10,488 nt of DNA from an uncultured Oscillospiraceae bacterium. GTDB taxonomy: Bacteria; Bacillota; Clostridia; Oscillospirales; Ruminococcaceae. Of the stretch, positions 1 to 6,356 are shown piece after piece. A model generated the notes under the pieces. The model was not told the DNA's origin and made no database searches. It worked only from the letters and a program-made list of their open reading frames with translations. Each line of letters starts with the position of its first letter. The first letter of the stretch is position 1. The stretch is taken from NCBI GenBank assembly GCA_947522735.1, contig CANNTZ010000075.1:1-10488 (forward strand), read 5' to 3'. A program made the position numbers and the translations under genes.

Positions 1-87
1 ACACCCTTTCAGGCTGTTTCCCCTCTCTCTTTGGAAACACTCACCTCTTCCGCTGAACGCGGAGCGCCTCCGCGCTTCGCGCGGTGG

Positions 88-122
88 CTTACGTTATCAA
101 GTGCATTGACTTATTCGCGCGG
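88..122 (-). repeat. Diverged inverted copy of the 35-bp repeat core
   Basis: This segment is a degenerate reverse complement of the 35-bp core that begins each unit of the tandem repeat at 146-344. Its outer blocks match (CTTACGTTATC at 88-98 and CTTATTC at 110-116), while the 11 bp in the middle have diverged. Together with the first direct copy at 146-180 it forms a large imperfect inverted repeat with about 23 bp between the arms. This resembles the ends of a small palindromic or MITE-like element, but no target-site duplication was identified. Confidence 0.6.
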
Positions 123-145
123 CGAAAGGTTGAATTATGCTCGCG

Positions 146-344
146 CCGCGGGAATAAGTTAACGAAACCGATAACGTAAGCGCCTTTGGCGCGAACTGCG
201 GATATGCCTGCGGGCGCTTGCCCGCCGCCGCGGGAATAAGTTAACGAAACCGATAACGTAAGCGCCTTTGGCGCGAACCGCGGATATGCCTGCGGGCGCT
301 TGCCCGCCGCCGCGGGAATAAGTTAACGAAACCGATAACGTAAG
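146..344 (+). repeat. 82-bp tandem repeat, 2.4 copies
   Basis: There are two full 82-bp units (146-227 and 228-309) and a partial third unit of 35 bp (310-344). The two full copies differ at one base only (T197 versus C279), so the duplication is recent or kept uniform. Each unit starts with a conserved 35-bp AT-containing core. Two perfect hairpins follow: in unit 1 these are GCGCC-TTT-GGCGC at 180-192 and GCGGGC-GCTT-GCCCGC at 210-225. A CRISPR array is excluded because there are no variable spacers. The function is unknown; dispersed palindromic (REP/MITE-like) sequence is the closest description. Confidence 0.85.
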
Positions 345-377
345 GTCCACGCAACGCGAAGCGTGAGGACGACCGAT

Positions 378-450
378 CCGCGGCTATATCACCGGGCATT
401 GCCCGGCCGCGGCTATATCTGCGGGCATTGCCCGCCGGGCGCTGCCCGCC
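378..450. repeat. GC-rich palindromic repeat cluster
   Basis: Two copies of CCGCGGCTATATC, at 378-390 and 407-419 (period 29), are each followed by a hairpin: CCGGGC-ATT-GCCCGG at 392-406 and GCGGGC-ATT-GCCCGC at 421-435. A third hairpin, CGGGC-GCT-GCCCG, follows at 436-448. The hairpins resemble the second hairpin of the 82-bp unit, so this is probably a related, shortened family of palindromic repeats. No T-tract follows any of them, so they are not ordinary terminators. Confidence 0.7.
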
Positions 451-476
451 GCGGTTTTCGATGCTGACGATTGTCG

Positions 477-509
477 CCGGAGGAAATTGGCGCTTTCAAT
501 TTTCTCCGG
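477..509. promoter_or_regulatory. 12-bp-armed palindrome upstream of the solute-binding gene
   Basis: The arms CCGGAGGAAATT (477-488) and AATTTTCTCCGG (498-509) are complementary over 12 bp with one G-U position and a 9-bp spacer. The palindrome ends 22 bp before the ribosome binding site of the downstream gene and overlaps the only plausible -35 element. No T-run follows it. It could be an operator for a regulator of this locus or a leader RNA hairpin. The candidate regulator encoded at 2369-4510 is AraC-type, a family that more often uses direct repeats, so the cognate factor is not clear. Confidence 0.4.
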
Positions 510-522
510 ATGATGATAAAAT
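494..522 (+). promoter_or_regulatory. Weak putative promoter of the solute-binding gene
   Basis: TTTCAA (494-499) and TAAAAT (517-522) are spaced by 17 bp, giving a good -10 (5 of 6) but a poor -35 (3 of 6). The start of transcription would fall almost on the AGGAGG at 531-536, leaving a very short leader. That makes the assignment doubtful. A weak -35 would fit a promoter that needs an activator. Confidence 0.25.
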
Positions 523-544
523 ATTATTACAGGAGGCAACCTCA

Positions 545-2272
545 ATGAAAAAACTTCTTTGCGCACTGCTCGCCATCGTCATGATAGCGACAGTATTTGC
601 CGGATGCAGCAAGCCGGGTGCTCAAAGCTCCGACTCAAGCAAGACCGAATCCTCCAGCGCGCAGAGCGCGGGCGATTCTTCTAAAACCGACGACGAGAAG
701 TCGCTCGTCAACACCGACTCGCTCTATCCTGTCGTAAACGAGCCAGTCTCTATGTCTGTCGCCGTCAGAACCGGCCCGGACGACCTTGAGCCTGACGAAA
801 AATGGTTCTACCGCTGGTGGAAAAACGCTTCCGGCGTTGATATCGAATTTATCAACATCAATGCCGACGCGCTCGGCGAGCGCAGATCCGTCATGCTTGC
901 CAGCGAGACTCTGCCCGACGTGATGTATTCCTTCGGCTGGAGCAACGCCGACATGCTCAACTACGGCCAGAAGGAGGGCTTTTTCGCTGTCCTCAACGAC
1001 GCCATAGACAAATACGGCGACAAGATCAACGAAAAGCTGGACGCATGCCCGGGCGCTCGCGAGGGCGTCACCCTGCCGGACGGCAACATCTATTCCATCC
1101 CGCAGATGACCGATTTCCCGGATACAGTCGCCTTCTCCTCCCAGAACTACTCCATAAACACCACCTGGCTCCAGAACCTCGGCCTTGACAAGCCCGCCAC
1201 CCTTGATGAGTTCTATGAGACGCTCAAGGCGTTCAAGGAGAAGGACGCCAACGGCAACGGCGATGCCACGGACGAGATCCCCTGGAGCGGACTGTGGGTT
1301 AGCACTATCAACCGCAATATTATCCTGCTTGCCTACGGCATCGTCTCCAACGGCGACTTTGGCGGCCCGGCGCTCAAGGACGGCAAGGTCACCTATGCGC
1401 CGGTGGACGACGACTACATCAACTACCTCACCTTTATGCGCAAGCTCTATTCCGAGGGACTGCTCGATCAGGATGTGTTCTCTCAGGAAGAGACTGCCCT
1501 CACCGCAAAGGGCAATGAGATGCGCGTCGGCGTCCTGGTTGGCGGACCTTATTACTTCACCGGCCTTGACAACGACAACTATGCACAGTACGAGTCCTTC
1601 ACCCTCGTCTCCGATTCCTCCCGCAAGCCGGTATCCTATATGGCATACGCCTTCAACCCAGGCTTCATCACCATCTCCAGCACCTGCGAGCACCTCGACG
1701 TTGCGGTTCGTCTTGTCAACATGCTCTATGACGACTGCATCAACATCATGCAGTTCTACGGCCCCGAAAAAGGCAGCGAATACGATGACGACTACGCCAA
1801 GGAGCTGGATTTCGGCTACGAGAACGTCTATGACGACAACGGCGACTGGTATGATTACACCTTCCCCGGCTACAACGAGGAAAAGGACGGCAGCCTCTGG
1901 GCTTATCTGTGCCGCCACTGCATGTGCGCCGCCGGCAACGCTTTCACCGGCGTGCTTGCCCGCATGAACTATTACAACGCCGACCCGCTTGCGAACGGCA
2001 CTCCGTATGAGGAGAAGTGGCGTTCCTCCAACCGCGAGAACATACTCCCGTACATCCAGTACGGCTATCCGGTCGTCTATCTTGACGACGCCTCGCTTGA
2101 GAGGATCAACGAGATCGCCACTCCGCTGAGCGACTATGCTCTCCAGATGGAGGCGAAGTTCATTACCGGCGCCGAGTCTCTCGACAACTACGACGCTTAT
2201 CTCGAGGAGATGAAGCGTCTCGGCTCCGACGAATACATCCAGATTTACACCGACGCCTATAACAACAAATAA
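545..2272 (+). CDS. Extracellular solute-binding lipoprotein (LplA-type, ABC transporter)
   Basis: This 575-aa protein captures a ligand, probably an oligosaccharide, outside the membrane for an ABC importer. The start is ATG 545, preceded by AGGAGG at 531-536; an in-frame upstream extension to 428 lies in repeat DNA and is rejected. Residues 1-20 are a lipoprotein signal peptide (KK, hydrophobic core, VFAG) and C21 is the lipidation site. A Ser-rich linker covers about residues 24-50. The mature part has the family's typical stretch ending LASETLPDVMY and an EF-hand-like calcium loop DANGNGDATDEIP at residues 234-246, which is common in the large LplA-like binding proteins of Firmicutes. The length also fits that group. 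No permease or ATPase gene is adjacent; the next genes are a membrane-bound AraC regulator and an Asp-box protein. The substrate cannot be read from the sequence. Confidence 0.9.
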   Translation: MKKLLCALLAIVMIATVFAGCSKPGAQSSDSSKTESSSAQSAGDSSKTDDEKSLVNTDSLYPVVNEPVSMSVAVRTGPDDLEPDEKWFYRWWKNASGVDIEFININADALGERRSVMLASETLPDVMYSFGWSNADMLNYGQKEGFFAVLNDAIDKYGDKINEKLDACPGAREGVTLPDGNIYSIPQMTDFPDTVAFSSQNYSINTTWLQNLGLDKPATLDEFYETLKAFKEKDANGNGDATDEIPWSGLWVSTINRNIILLAYGIVSNGDFGGPALKDGKVTYAPVDDDYINYLTFMRKLYSEGLLDQDVFSQEETALTAKGNEMRVGVLVGGPYYFTGLDNDNYAQYESFTLVSDSSRKPVSYMAYAFNPGFITISSTCEHLDVAVRLVNMLYDDCINIMQFYGPEKGSEYDDDYAKELDFGYENVYDDNGDWYDYTFPGYNEEKDGSLWAYLCRHCMCAAGNAFTGVLARMNYYNADPLANGTPYEEKWRSSNRENILPYIQYGYPVVYLDDASLERINEIATPLSDYALQMEAKFITGAESLDNYDAYLEEMKRLGSDEYIQIYTDAYNNK

Positions 2273-2309
2273 TCGGCGTTCTCAACACGGCTCATATGCC
2301 CTGACACTC

Positions 2310-2341
2310 GCGATACCGCCGCGCTTTTCCGGCGGTATCGC
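2310..2341 (+). terminator. Terminator-like hairpin between binding protein and regulator
   Basis: A perfect 12-bp stem, 2310-2321 with 2330-2341 and an 8-nt loop, lies 37 bp after the stop of the solute-binding gene. It is followed only by a T-enriched stretch (CTGCTTGCTTTG), not a clean U-tract. It may end part of the transcripts, or protect the upstream message, so that the abundant binding protein is made in excess of the regulator. The downstream ribosome binding site begins only 16 bp after it. Confidence 0.55.
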
Positions 2342-2368
2342 CTGCTTGCTTTGTATGGAGGTGTCGAC

Positions 2369-4510
2369 TTGAGGTTTCGCGATATGGCGATAAGATACGG
2401 CTTTCTTCTACGCCTGGTCAGCACCCTGCTGCTCACCGTCAGCATCCCGGCGCTGATTGTCGTGTGGTTCATCCTCGGCAACGTCTATTCCGAGATGGAG
2501 CGCCAAAACGACGCGCGCATGCTCATGCGCGCGGACAGCTTCATGCGCTACTTTGACGACCGCTACGAGGACATGTTCAACACCGCCGTGCGCATAGGCT
2601 ATGAAAAAAAGGTTCTGCCCTCCGAGATAGCCAGCCACCCATACAACATCCTTGACGCAATCAAATACATGTCGAGCTATTCCGACTCGATCGGCATCGC
2701 CGCCGGCTGCTTCATCAGCTTTCCGGACGAGGGCTATCTCGTCGGATCCTCGCATAAATACGACAACGCCACCTTTCTCAAGCGCTACGCAAAGGACGAC
2801 GACTTGCTGGCGGGCGAGCTTACAGAGATACTAAACGGCTCCGACAAGCGCTCGGTCGTCTCCGACTTTGAACGCGCTTCGTCAAGCTCCGCCAAGATGT
2901 TCGTCACCATCCCCATTACGGTATACCGCAAAAACGACGCAACCGTGCTTTGGCTGATCGACCGCTCCTCCGTCCGGCTCTCCTTTTCGGCGCTGATAAG
3001 CGACAGCGGCTGCCGGGTATATATCTTCGACTCCGACGGGCGGCTGGTCATGTCCGGCGACGGGGCAACGGCGGCCGATACGGCGGCCTTTTCGGATTTC
3101 GTCACCGGCGGAGAGAGTGTTTCGAGCTCCGGACAGTTGCGGCTTTTCAAATGCGCAAGCGCCCGCTCCGGGCTGATTTTTGTTGTCGCTGTGCCGGAAT
3201 CGGAGCTTGTCGAGCCGCTCCAGACCTTCTATGGCGCGCTGCGCAGGCTGCTGCTTCTGCTCGCCGTAATTTTCACCGTCATGTTCCTCGCGACGGTCTA
3301 TATCAACTACCGCCCTATCTCCGAAACGACGAAAACGCTGCGCGAGGAGGACTCCAGCCTGCCCGACGCCGACGAGATATCCACCATCAACACGGCGCTC
3401 GCGCGCAGCCGCAGCGAGCGTGAGCGGCTGTCGCAGCGCGTCACGGAGCAGCGCGCCCTGCTCGACGAAAGGCTTGCGCAGCGCCTGTTTGACGGCAAGA
3501 CGGTCGGCGCGCAGGAGTTTGCGGCGCTTGCTCTGCCCGGGCCCTTCTGGTGCGCCGCCGTCACCGGCTCCACCGGCTCCGTCGATCTCTCCCGGCTCAA
3601 CTCCGCCCTCTCGACGGGCGCGTCCCCGGTCTACGCCTTCCGCACCGAGCGCGAAAGCTACGTCGCGTTCATCCTCTCGCTTGCCGACGACAGCCGCAGC
3701 GGACGCGAGAGCGCCGTGGAGCGAATCCGCGTCCTGCTGCCCGGAAGCTACGGCGTCGGCCGCGTCTGCTCCACGCCAAAGGGCATCCATCACTCCGCCG
3801 TCAACGCCATGATAGCCGCCGAGTCCGATTTCACCGGCATTGTCTTTTTCGAGGACATCGTCTCGACCGGCAGAAGCAGCCTTGAAATCTCAGAGGAAAC
3901 GCTGCGCTTTATCCACTGTGTACGCCACGGCGAAACCGACAAGGCTCTCGAACGCCTTGACCGCGTCATCGCTCAGATATCCGGTGGAGCGCTGCGCCAG
4001 CTCTACTGCTGCAACCTCATCAGCGCCTTTGCCGGGGTTGCGGGCAAGCTGGGACATGGCCTCAGCGATTACGCCGTCGCGGAGCTGATGAACTTCACCG
4101 AGCCGGAGGGACTTAAAAACGGCATGGAGCCGCTCGTCCGCAGCATCTGCGAGGAGGTCTGCCGCAGCAATCAGGCCGCCGCCGTGCGCCGCACCGAAAA
4201 CGTCGTGCGCTACGTGGAGGACAACTTCCGCGACCCGGCGCTCTCGCTTGTCATGCTCTCCGATAACTTCGGCATGTCGGTGCACGTGCTCAGCCGCATG
4301 TTCAAGGAGGTCACCGGCACCGGCTTCAAGGAGTACGTGACGACGCTTCGTCTCCGCGAGAGCCGCCGCCTGCTTGAGCAGACGGACACTCCGGTCGGCG
4401 ACATTGCGGTTATGATGGGCTGGCAGGACGTCTCGCACTTTATCAAGCTGTTTAAAAGCGTCTGCGGCATGACGCCGCTGAATTATCGTCGCGAAAAGCG
4501 AAAACAATGA
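2369..4510 (+). CDS. Membrane-anchored AraC-family transcriptional regulator
   Basis: This is a 713-aa one-component sensor and regulator. I chose the TTG at 2369 because GGAGGT (2357-2362) lies 6 bp before it; TTG 2351 would place that site inside the gene, and ATG 2384 is too far away. TM1 is about residues 16-36 and TM2 about 294-313, leaving some 255 residues outside the cell as a Cache-like sensor region. After TM2 come a charged, coiled-coil-like linker (about 320-372, rich in Arg/Glu/Leu) and a middle domain (about 380-500) of uncertain type. The AraC DNA-binding domain occupies 607-713: the first helix-turn-helix is about 625-650, and the second (676-707) carries the family signature ending GMTPLNYR. 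The layout resembles YesS/YtdP-type regulators found next to LplA-type binding proteins. It probably senses sugar or sugar-loaded binding protein and activates this locus; the ligand is unknown. Confidence 0.9.
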   Translation: MRFRDMAIRYGFLLRLVSTLLLTVSIPALIVVWFILGNVYSEMERQNDARMLMRADSFMRYFDDRYEDMFNTAVRIGYEKKVLPSEIASHPYNILDAIKYMSSYSDSIGIAAGCFISFPDEGYLVGSSHKYDNATFLKRYAKDDDLLAGELTEILNGSDKRSVVSDFERASSSSAKMFVTIPITVYRKNDATVLWLIDRSSVRLSFSALISDSGCRVYIFDSDGRLVMSGDGATAADTAAFSDFVTGGESVSSSGQLRLFKCASARSGLIFVVAVPESELVEPLQTFYGALRRLLLLLAVIFTVMFLATVYINYRPISETTKTLREEDSSLPDADEISTINTALARSRSERERLSQRVTEQRALLDERLAQRLFDGKTVGAQEFAALALPGPFWCAAVTGSTGSVDLSRLNSALSTGASPVYAFRTERESYVAFILSLADDSRSGRESAVERIRVLLPGSYGVGRVCSTPKGIHHSAVNAMIAAESDFTGIVFFEDIVSTGRSSLEISEETLRFIHCVRHGETDKALERLDRVIAQISGGALRQLYCCNLISAFAGVAGKLGHGLSDYAVAELMNFTEPEGLKNGMEPLVRSICEEVCRSNQAAAVRRTENVVRYVEDNFRDPALSLVMLSDNFGMSVHVLSRMFKEVTGTGFKEYVTTLRLRESRRLLEQTDTPVGDIAVMMGWQDVSHFIKLFKSVCGMTPLNYRREKRKQ

Positions 4511-4534
4511 ATCATCTACGAAAGGACTTCATAA

Positions 4535-6010
4535 ATGAAAGGAATCAGTAACTGGCAGTTTACGCCATATCGCCGTCCGATAGACGATGCGCGCCCGTAT
4601 ATCTGCCGTATAGAGCCCCGCTGCGGCGCATTCGTATTTGACTGGCTGGACGGCGTCGGACAGCGCTGCGACGTATATTTTCGCAAAGCGGACGGCGAAT
4701 TTGAGCGCCGTCCCGCCGCCGCGCACCGCGTTACCGTAGACGGACTGGAAAACAACTCCGACTACGAATTTTTTCTCCGCCGTGACGACGGTACGGAGAG
4801 CGCTCACCGGCTCGTACACGTCTGCGACGCGCCTGAGAACGCCGCCGTTATCGACTATCTGCACCCGCTCGACGATATCTACGAATACTCCGGACACGCG
4901 CTCGCCGCGCCGACGCTCGTCAAGCTCCCGTCCGGCAAGCTGATTGCCGGGACCAGCGTCTGCTGCGACCGCACCCGCTGGCCCTCCGACCCATGCCTCG
5001 ACGTGCTGTTTGAATCCACCGACGGCGGCAATAGCTGGAGCTACCTCTGCGATATCCGGCCGGCCTTCAATTCCAAGCTGTTCTGGCACCGCGGCAAGCT
5101 CTATCTGCTGACGCTCAGCACCGACTATTGCGACCTCATCATCGGCTGCTCCGAGGACGAGGGACGCACCTGGTCCCGCCCGGTCACGCTGCTTCGCGGC
5201 GAGGGCGTGCGGCGCTACGGCTGGCACCGCGGCTCCTATCCCATCGTCGAAAAGGACGGGCGGCTATACACCGCGATAGAATACGGCCATGTGGAGGAGA
5301 TCACCGAGCCGACACCGGAGGAGCTGGATAATTCCCGCGGCGCGGACGCCGATGAGCCGGCAGACTTTGAATTCCGGACGCTGTTCAACGCCTGCTCGCC
5401 CGGCAAAAAGCTGGTGTGCAACCTGGCGCACTATTCCGGCGTGCTCTCCGTCCCCGCCGACGCCGACCTTATGCAGCCGGAAAGCTGGACCGTCAGCCGC
5501 CTGTATTATCCGGAGGACGATCCGCGCCAGTGCATCGAGGGCAACATCGTCGAGCTGCCCGACGGCAGGCTCTACAACCTCATCCGCACGATGCGTGCCG
5601 GAAAATCGCTGCTGCTGCGGCTGGACGAGAACGACCCCGCAGAGGGAATGCCGCAGAAGGCGCGGCTTGTCGAGGACTTCCCGCTCTCGGCGGTCAGCAA
5701 ATTCGTCGTGCACAGAGATCCCGTCACCGGCGCTTACGTCGCCTTTGGCAATCTGCACGACCCCAAGCGCCCGTCGCTTGGCCGCCGCGTGCTTGCAATG
5801 GCCGTCTCGGAGGATTTCGAGCGCTGGCGCGTCGCGCACATCGTCGCGGACGGAAGCGCAGTTGGCAACGCCTTCACCTATCCCGAGTGGCTGATCGACG
5901 GCGAGGACGTGCTGCTCGTCTCCCGCACCGCATGGAACGGGGCCGTCAACCAGCACGACACCAACATGATAACCTTCCACCGCATCAGCAACTTCCGCCG
6001 GTATCTCTGA
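4535..6010 (+). CDS. Asp-box (BNR/sialidase-like) beta-propeller protein
   Basis: This 491-aa protein starts at ATG 4535, 24 bp after the regulator gene, with AAAGGA at 4521-4526; the two are probably cotranscribed. Residues about 15-100 look like a fibronectin type III-like beta-sandwich (VDGLENNSDYEFFL). The remainder resembles the sialidase-type propeller. Two good Asp-boxes are visible: S161-T-D163-G-G-N-S-W168 and S206-E-D208-E-G-R-T-W213. A third, degenerate one is S425-E-D427...W431. The propeller entry reads APTLVKLPSGKLIAG, where true sialidases usually have an Arg-Ile-Pro motif, so the leading catalytic arginine is not evident and sialidase activity is unproven. There is no signal peptide or membrane segment, so it is predicted to be cytoplasmic. 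It could hydrolyse or bind an imported glycan; a lyase or non-catalytic role is also possible. Confidence 0.75.
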   Translation: MKGISNWQFTPYRRPIDDARPYICRIEPRCGAFVFDWLDGVGQRCDVYFRKADGEFERRPAAAHRVTVDGLENNSDYEFFLRRDDGTESAHRLVHVCDAPENAAVIDYLHPLDDIYEYSGHALAAPTLVKLPSGKLIAGTSVCCDRTRWPSDPCLDVLFESTDGGNSWSYLCDIRPAFNSKLFWHRGKLYLLTLSTDYCDLIIGCSEDEGRTWSRPVTLLRGEGVRRYGWHRGSYPIVEKDGRLYTAIEYGHVEEITEPTPEELDNSRGADADEPADFEFRTLFNACSPGKKLVCNLAHYSGVLSVPADADLMQPESWTVSRLYYPEDDPRQCIEGNIVELPDGRLYNLIRTMRAGKSLLLRLDENDPAEGMPQKARLVEDFPLSAVSKFVVHRDPVTGAYVAFGNLHDPKRPSLGRRVLAMAVSEDFERWRVAHIVADGSAVGNAFTYPEWLIDGEDVLLVSRTAWNGAVNQHDTNMITFHRISNFRRYL

Positions 6011-6029
6011 CTGCGAGGTTCGGTCGCAG
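6011..6029 (+). other. Short hairpin after the propeller gene
   Basis: CTGCGA (6011-6016) pairs perfectly with TCGCAG (6024-6029) immediately after the stop codon, with a 7-nt loop. No T-tract follows, so it is not a standard intrinsic terminator. It may stabilise the 3' end of the message. No clear terminator was found between 6030 and the promoter at 6123. Confidence 0.3.
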
Positions 6030-6122
6030 CGCTCCTGCCCCCGCCCGCGAAAAACGGAACGGCTCCGCCTGTTTATGCCGCTCTGTTAAGCCGCAAAAAT
6101 AATGCGAGGCTTTAAAAAGGTA

Positions 6123-6151
6123 TTGACAAAAATCTTCGGCGATGCTATACT
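6123..6151 (+). promoter_or_regulatory. Consensus sigma-A promoter of the riboswitch/ATPase transcript
   Basis: A perfect -35 TTGACA (6123-6128) and a near-perfect -10 TATACT (6146-6151) are separated by the ideal 17 bp. Transcription should start near 6158-6160, exactly at the 5' edge of the riboswitch. Such a strong promoter implies that control is mainly exerted downstream, by the riboswitch. Confidence 0.9.
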
Positions 6152-6159
6152 ATAAAATA

Positions 6160-6268
6160 GTATAGGGGAGTAGTTTGCATGCGGCGGCGCGTGTTTCACG
6201 ACCAACAAGCATGACCCCGGGCGATATGCACCGGGCGTCTGGTCCGGATTAAAAAACGAGACTTATGC
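6160..6268 (+). promoter_or_regulatory. yybP-ykoY (Mn2+) riboswitch aptamer
   Basis: The conserved GGGGAGTAG block (6165-6173) at the 5' side and CGAGACTTATG (6257-6267) at the 3' side are hallmarks of the yybP-ykoY class, which binds Mn2+. Pairings read by eye: P1 6160-6166 with 6262-6268 (7 bp including two G-U); a hairpin CGTG-TTT-CACG at 6190-6200; an outer arm GACCA 6200-6204 with TGGTC 6240-6244; and an upper arm CCCGG 6216-6220 with CCGGG 6231-6235. The element lies directly before a P-type cation ATPase gene, as in Lactococcus (yoaB) and Streptococcus. The 3' strand of P1 is also part of the terminator's 5' arm, so metal binding should favour read-through. Individual pairs need covariation support, but the class is clear. 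Confidence 0.88.
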
Positions 6269-6297
6269 GCAGGATAACTGTGCGTAAGTCTTTTTTT
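6260..6297 (+). terminator. Intrinsic terminator, expression platform of the riboswitch
   Basis: A 13-bp stem (6260-6272 with 6278-6290, two G-U wobbles, loop GATAA) is followed by seven consecutive T (6291-6297). It lies between the aptamer and the ATPase start. Its 5' arm overlaps the P1 3' strand (6262-6268), so the two structures exclude each other. By the known logic of this class, Mn2+-bound aptamer keeps P1 closed and prevents termination. Confidence 0.92.
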
Positions 6298-6356
6298 ATG
6301 GCTTGCAAAGCACGGGACTTTCCGAAAAAATACAACAGACAAAAGGAGAAATCAGC

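Larger units (their letters stand above)
1..476. other. Non-coding, repeat-rich intergenic region
   Basis: No gene is supported here. Open frames in this stretch lack ribosome binding sites and run through repeated DNA. Bases 1-58 show nothing recognisable. From about 59 onward the sequence is a nearly continuous series of inverted repeats: a 6-bp-armed hairpin at 59-73 (GCGGAG/CTCCGC), an inverted repeat core at 88-122, a tandem 82-bp repeat at 146-344, a hairpin at 345-370 (GTCC...GGAC enclosing ACGC...GCGT), and GC-rich hairpins at 378-450. The gene upstream lies outside the window. Confidence 0.7.

Noticed and set aside
146..344. Possible CRISPR array
   Set aside because: The units are near-identical over all 82 bp with no variable spacers, and no cas gene is nearby.
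159..350. 63-codon - strand frame in the repeat region
   Set aside because: It runs through the tandem 82-bp units, so the peptide itself is repetitive, and no ribosome binding site precedes it.
428..544. N-terminal extension of the solute-binding protein
   Set aside because: It would start inside a palindromic repeat and bury the lipoprotein signal peptide behind 39 residues; ATG 545 has an ideal AGGAGG.
635..1918. 427-codon open frame on the - strand opposite the solute-binding gene
   Set aside because: It is antisense to a clear lipoprotein gene, has no recognisable domain, and follows from the GC-rich codon bias. The same applies to long - strand frames at 2882-3793, 3890-4507, 6249-7778 and 7875-9047.
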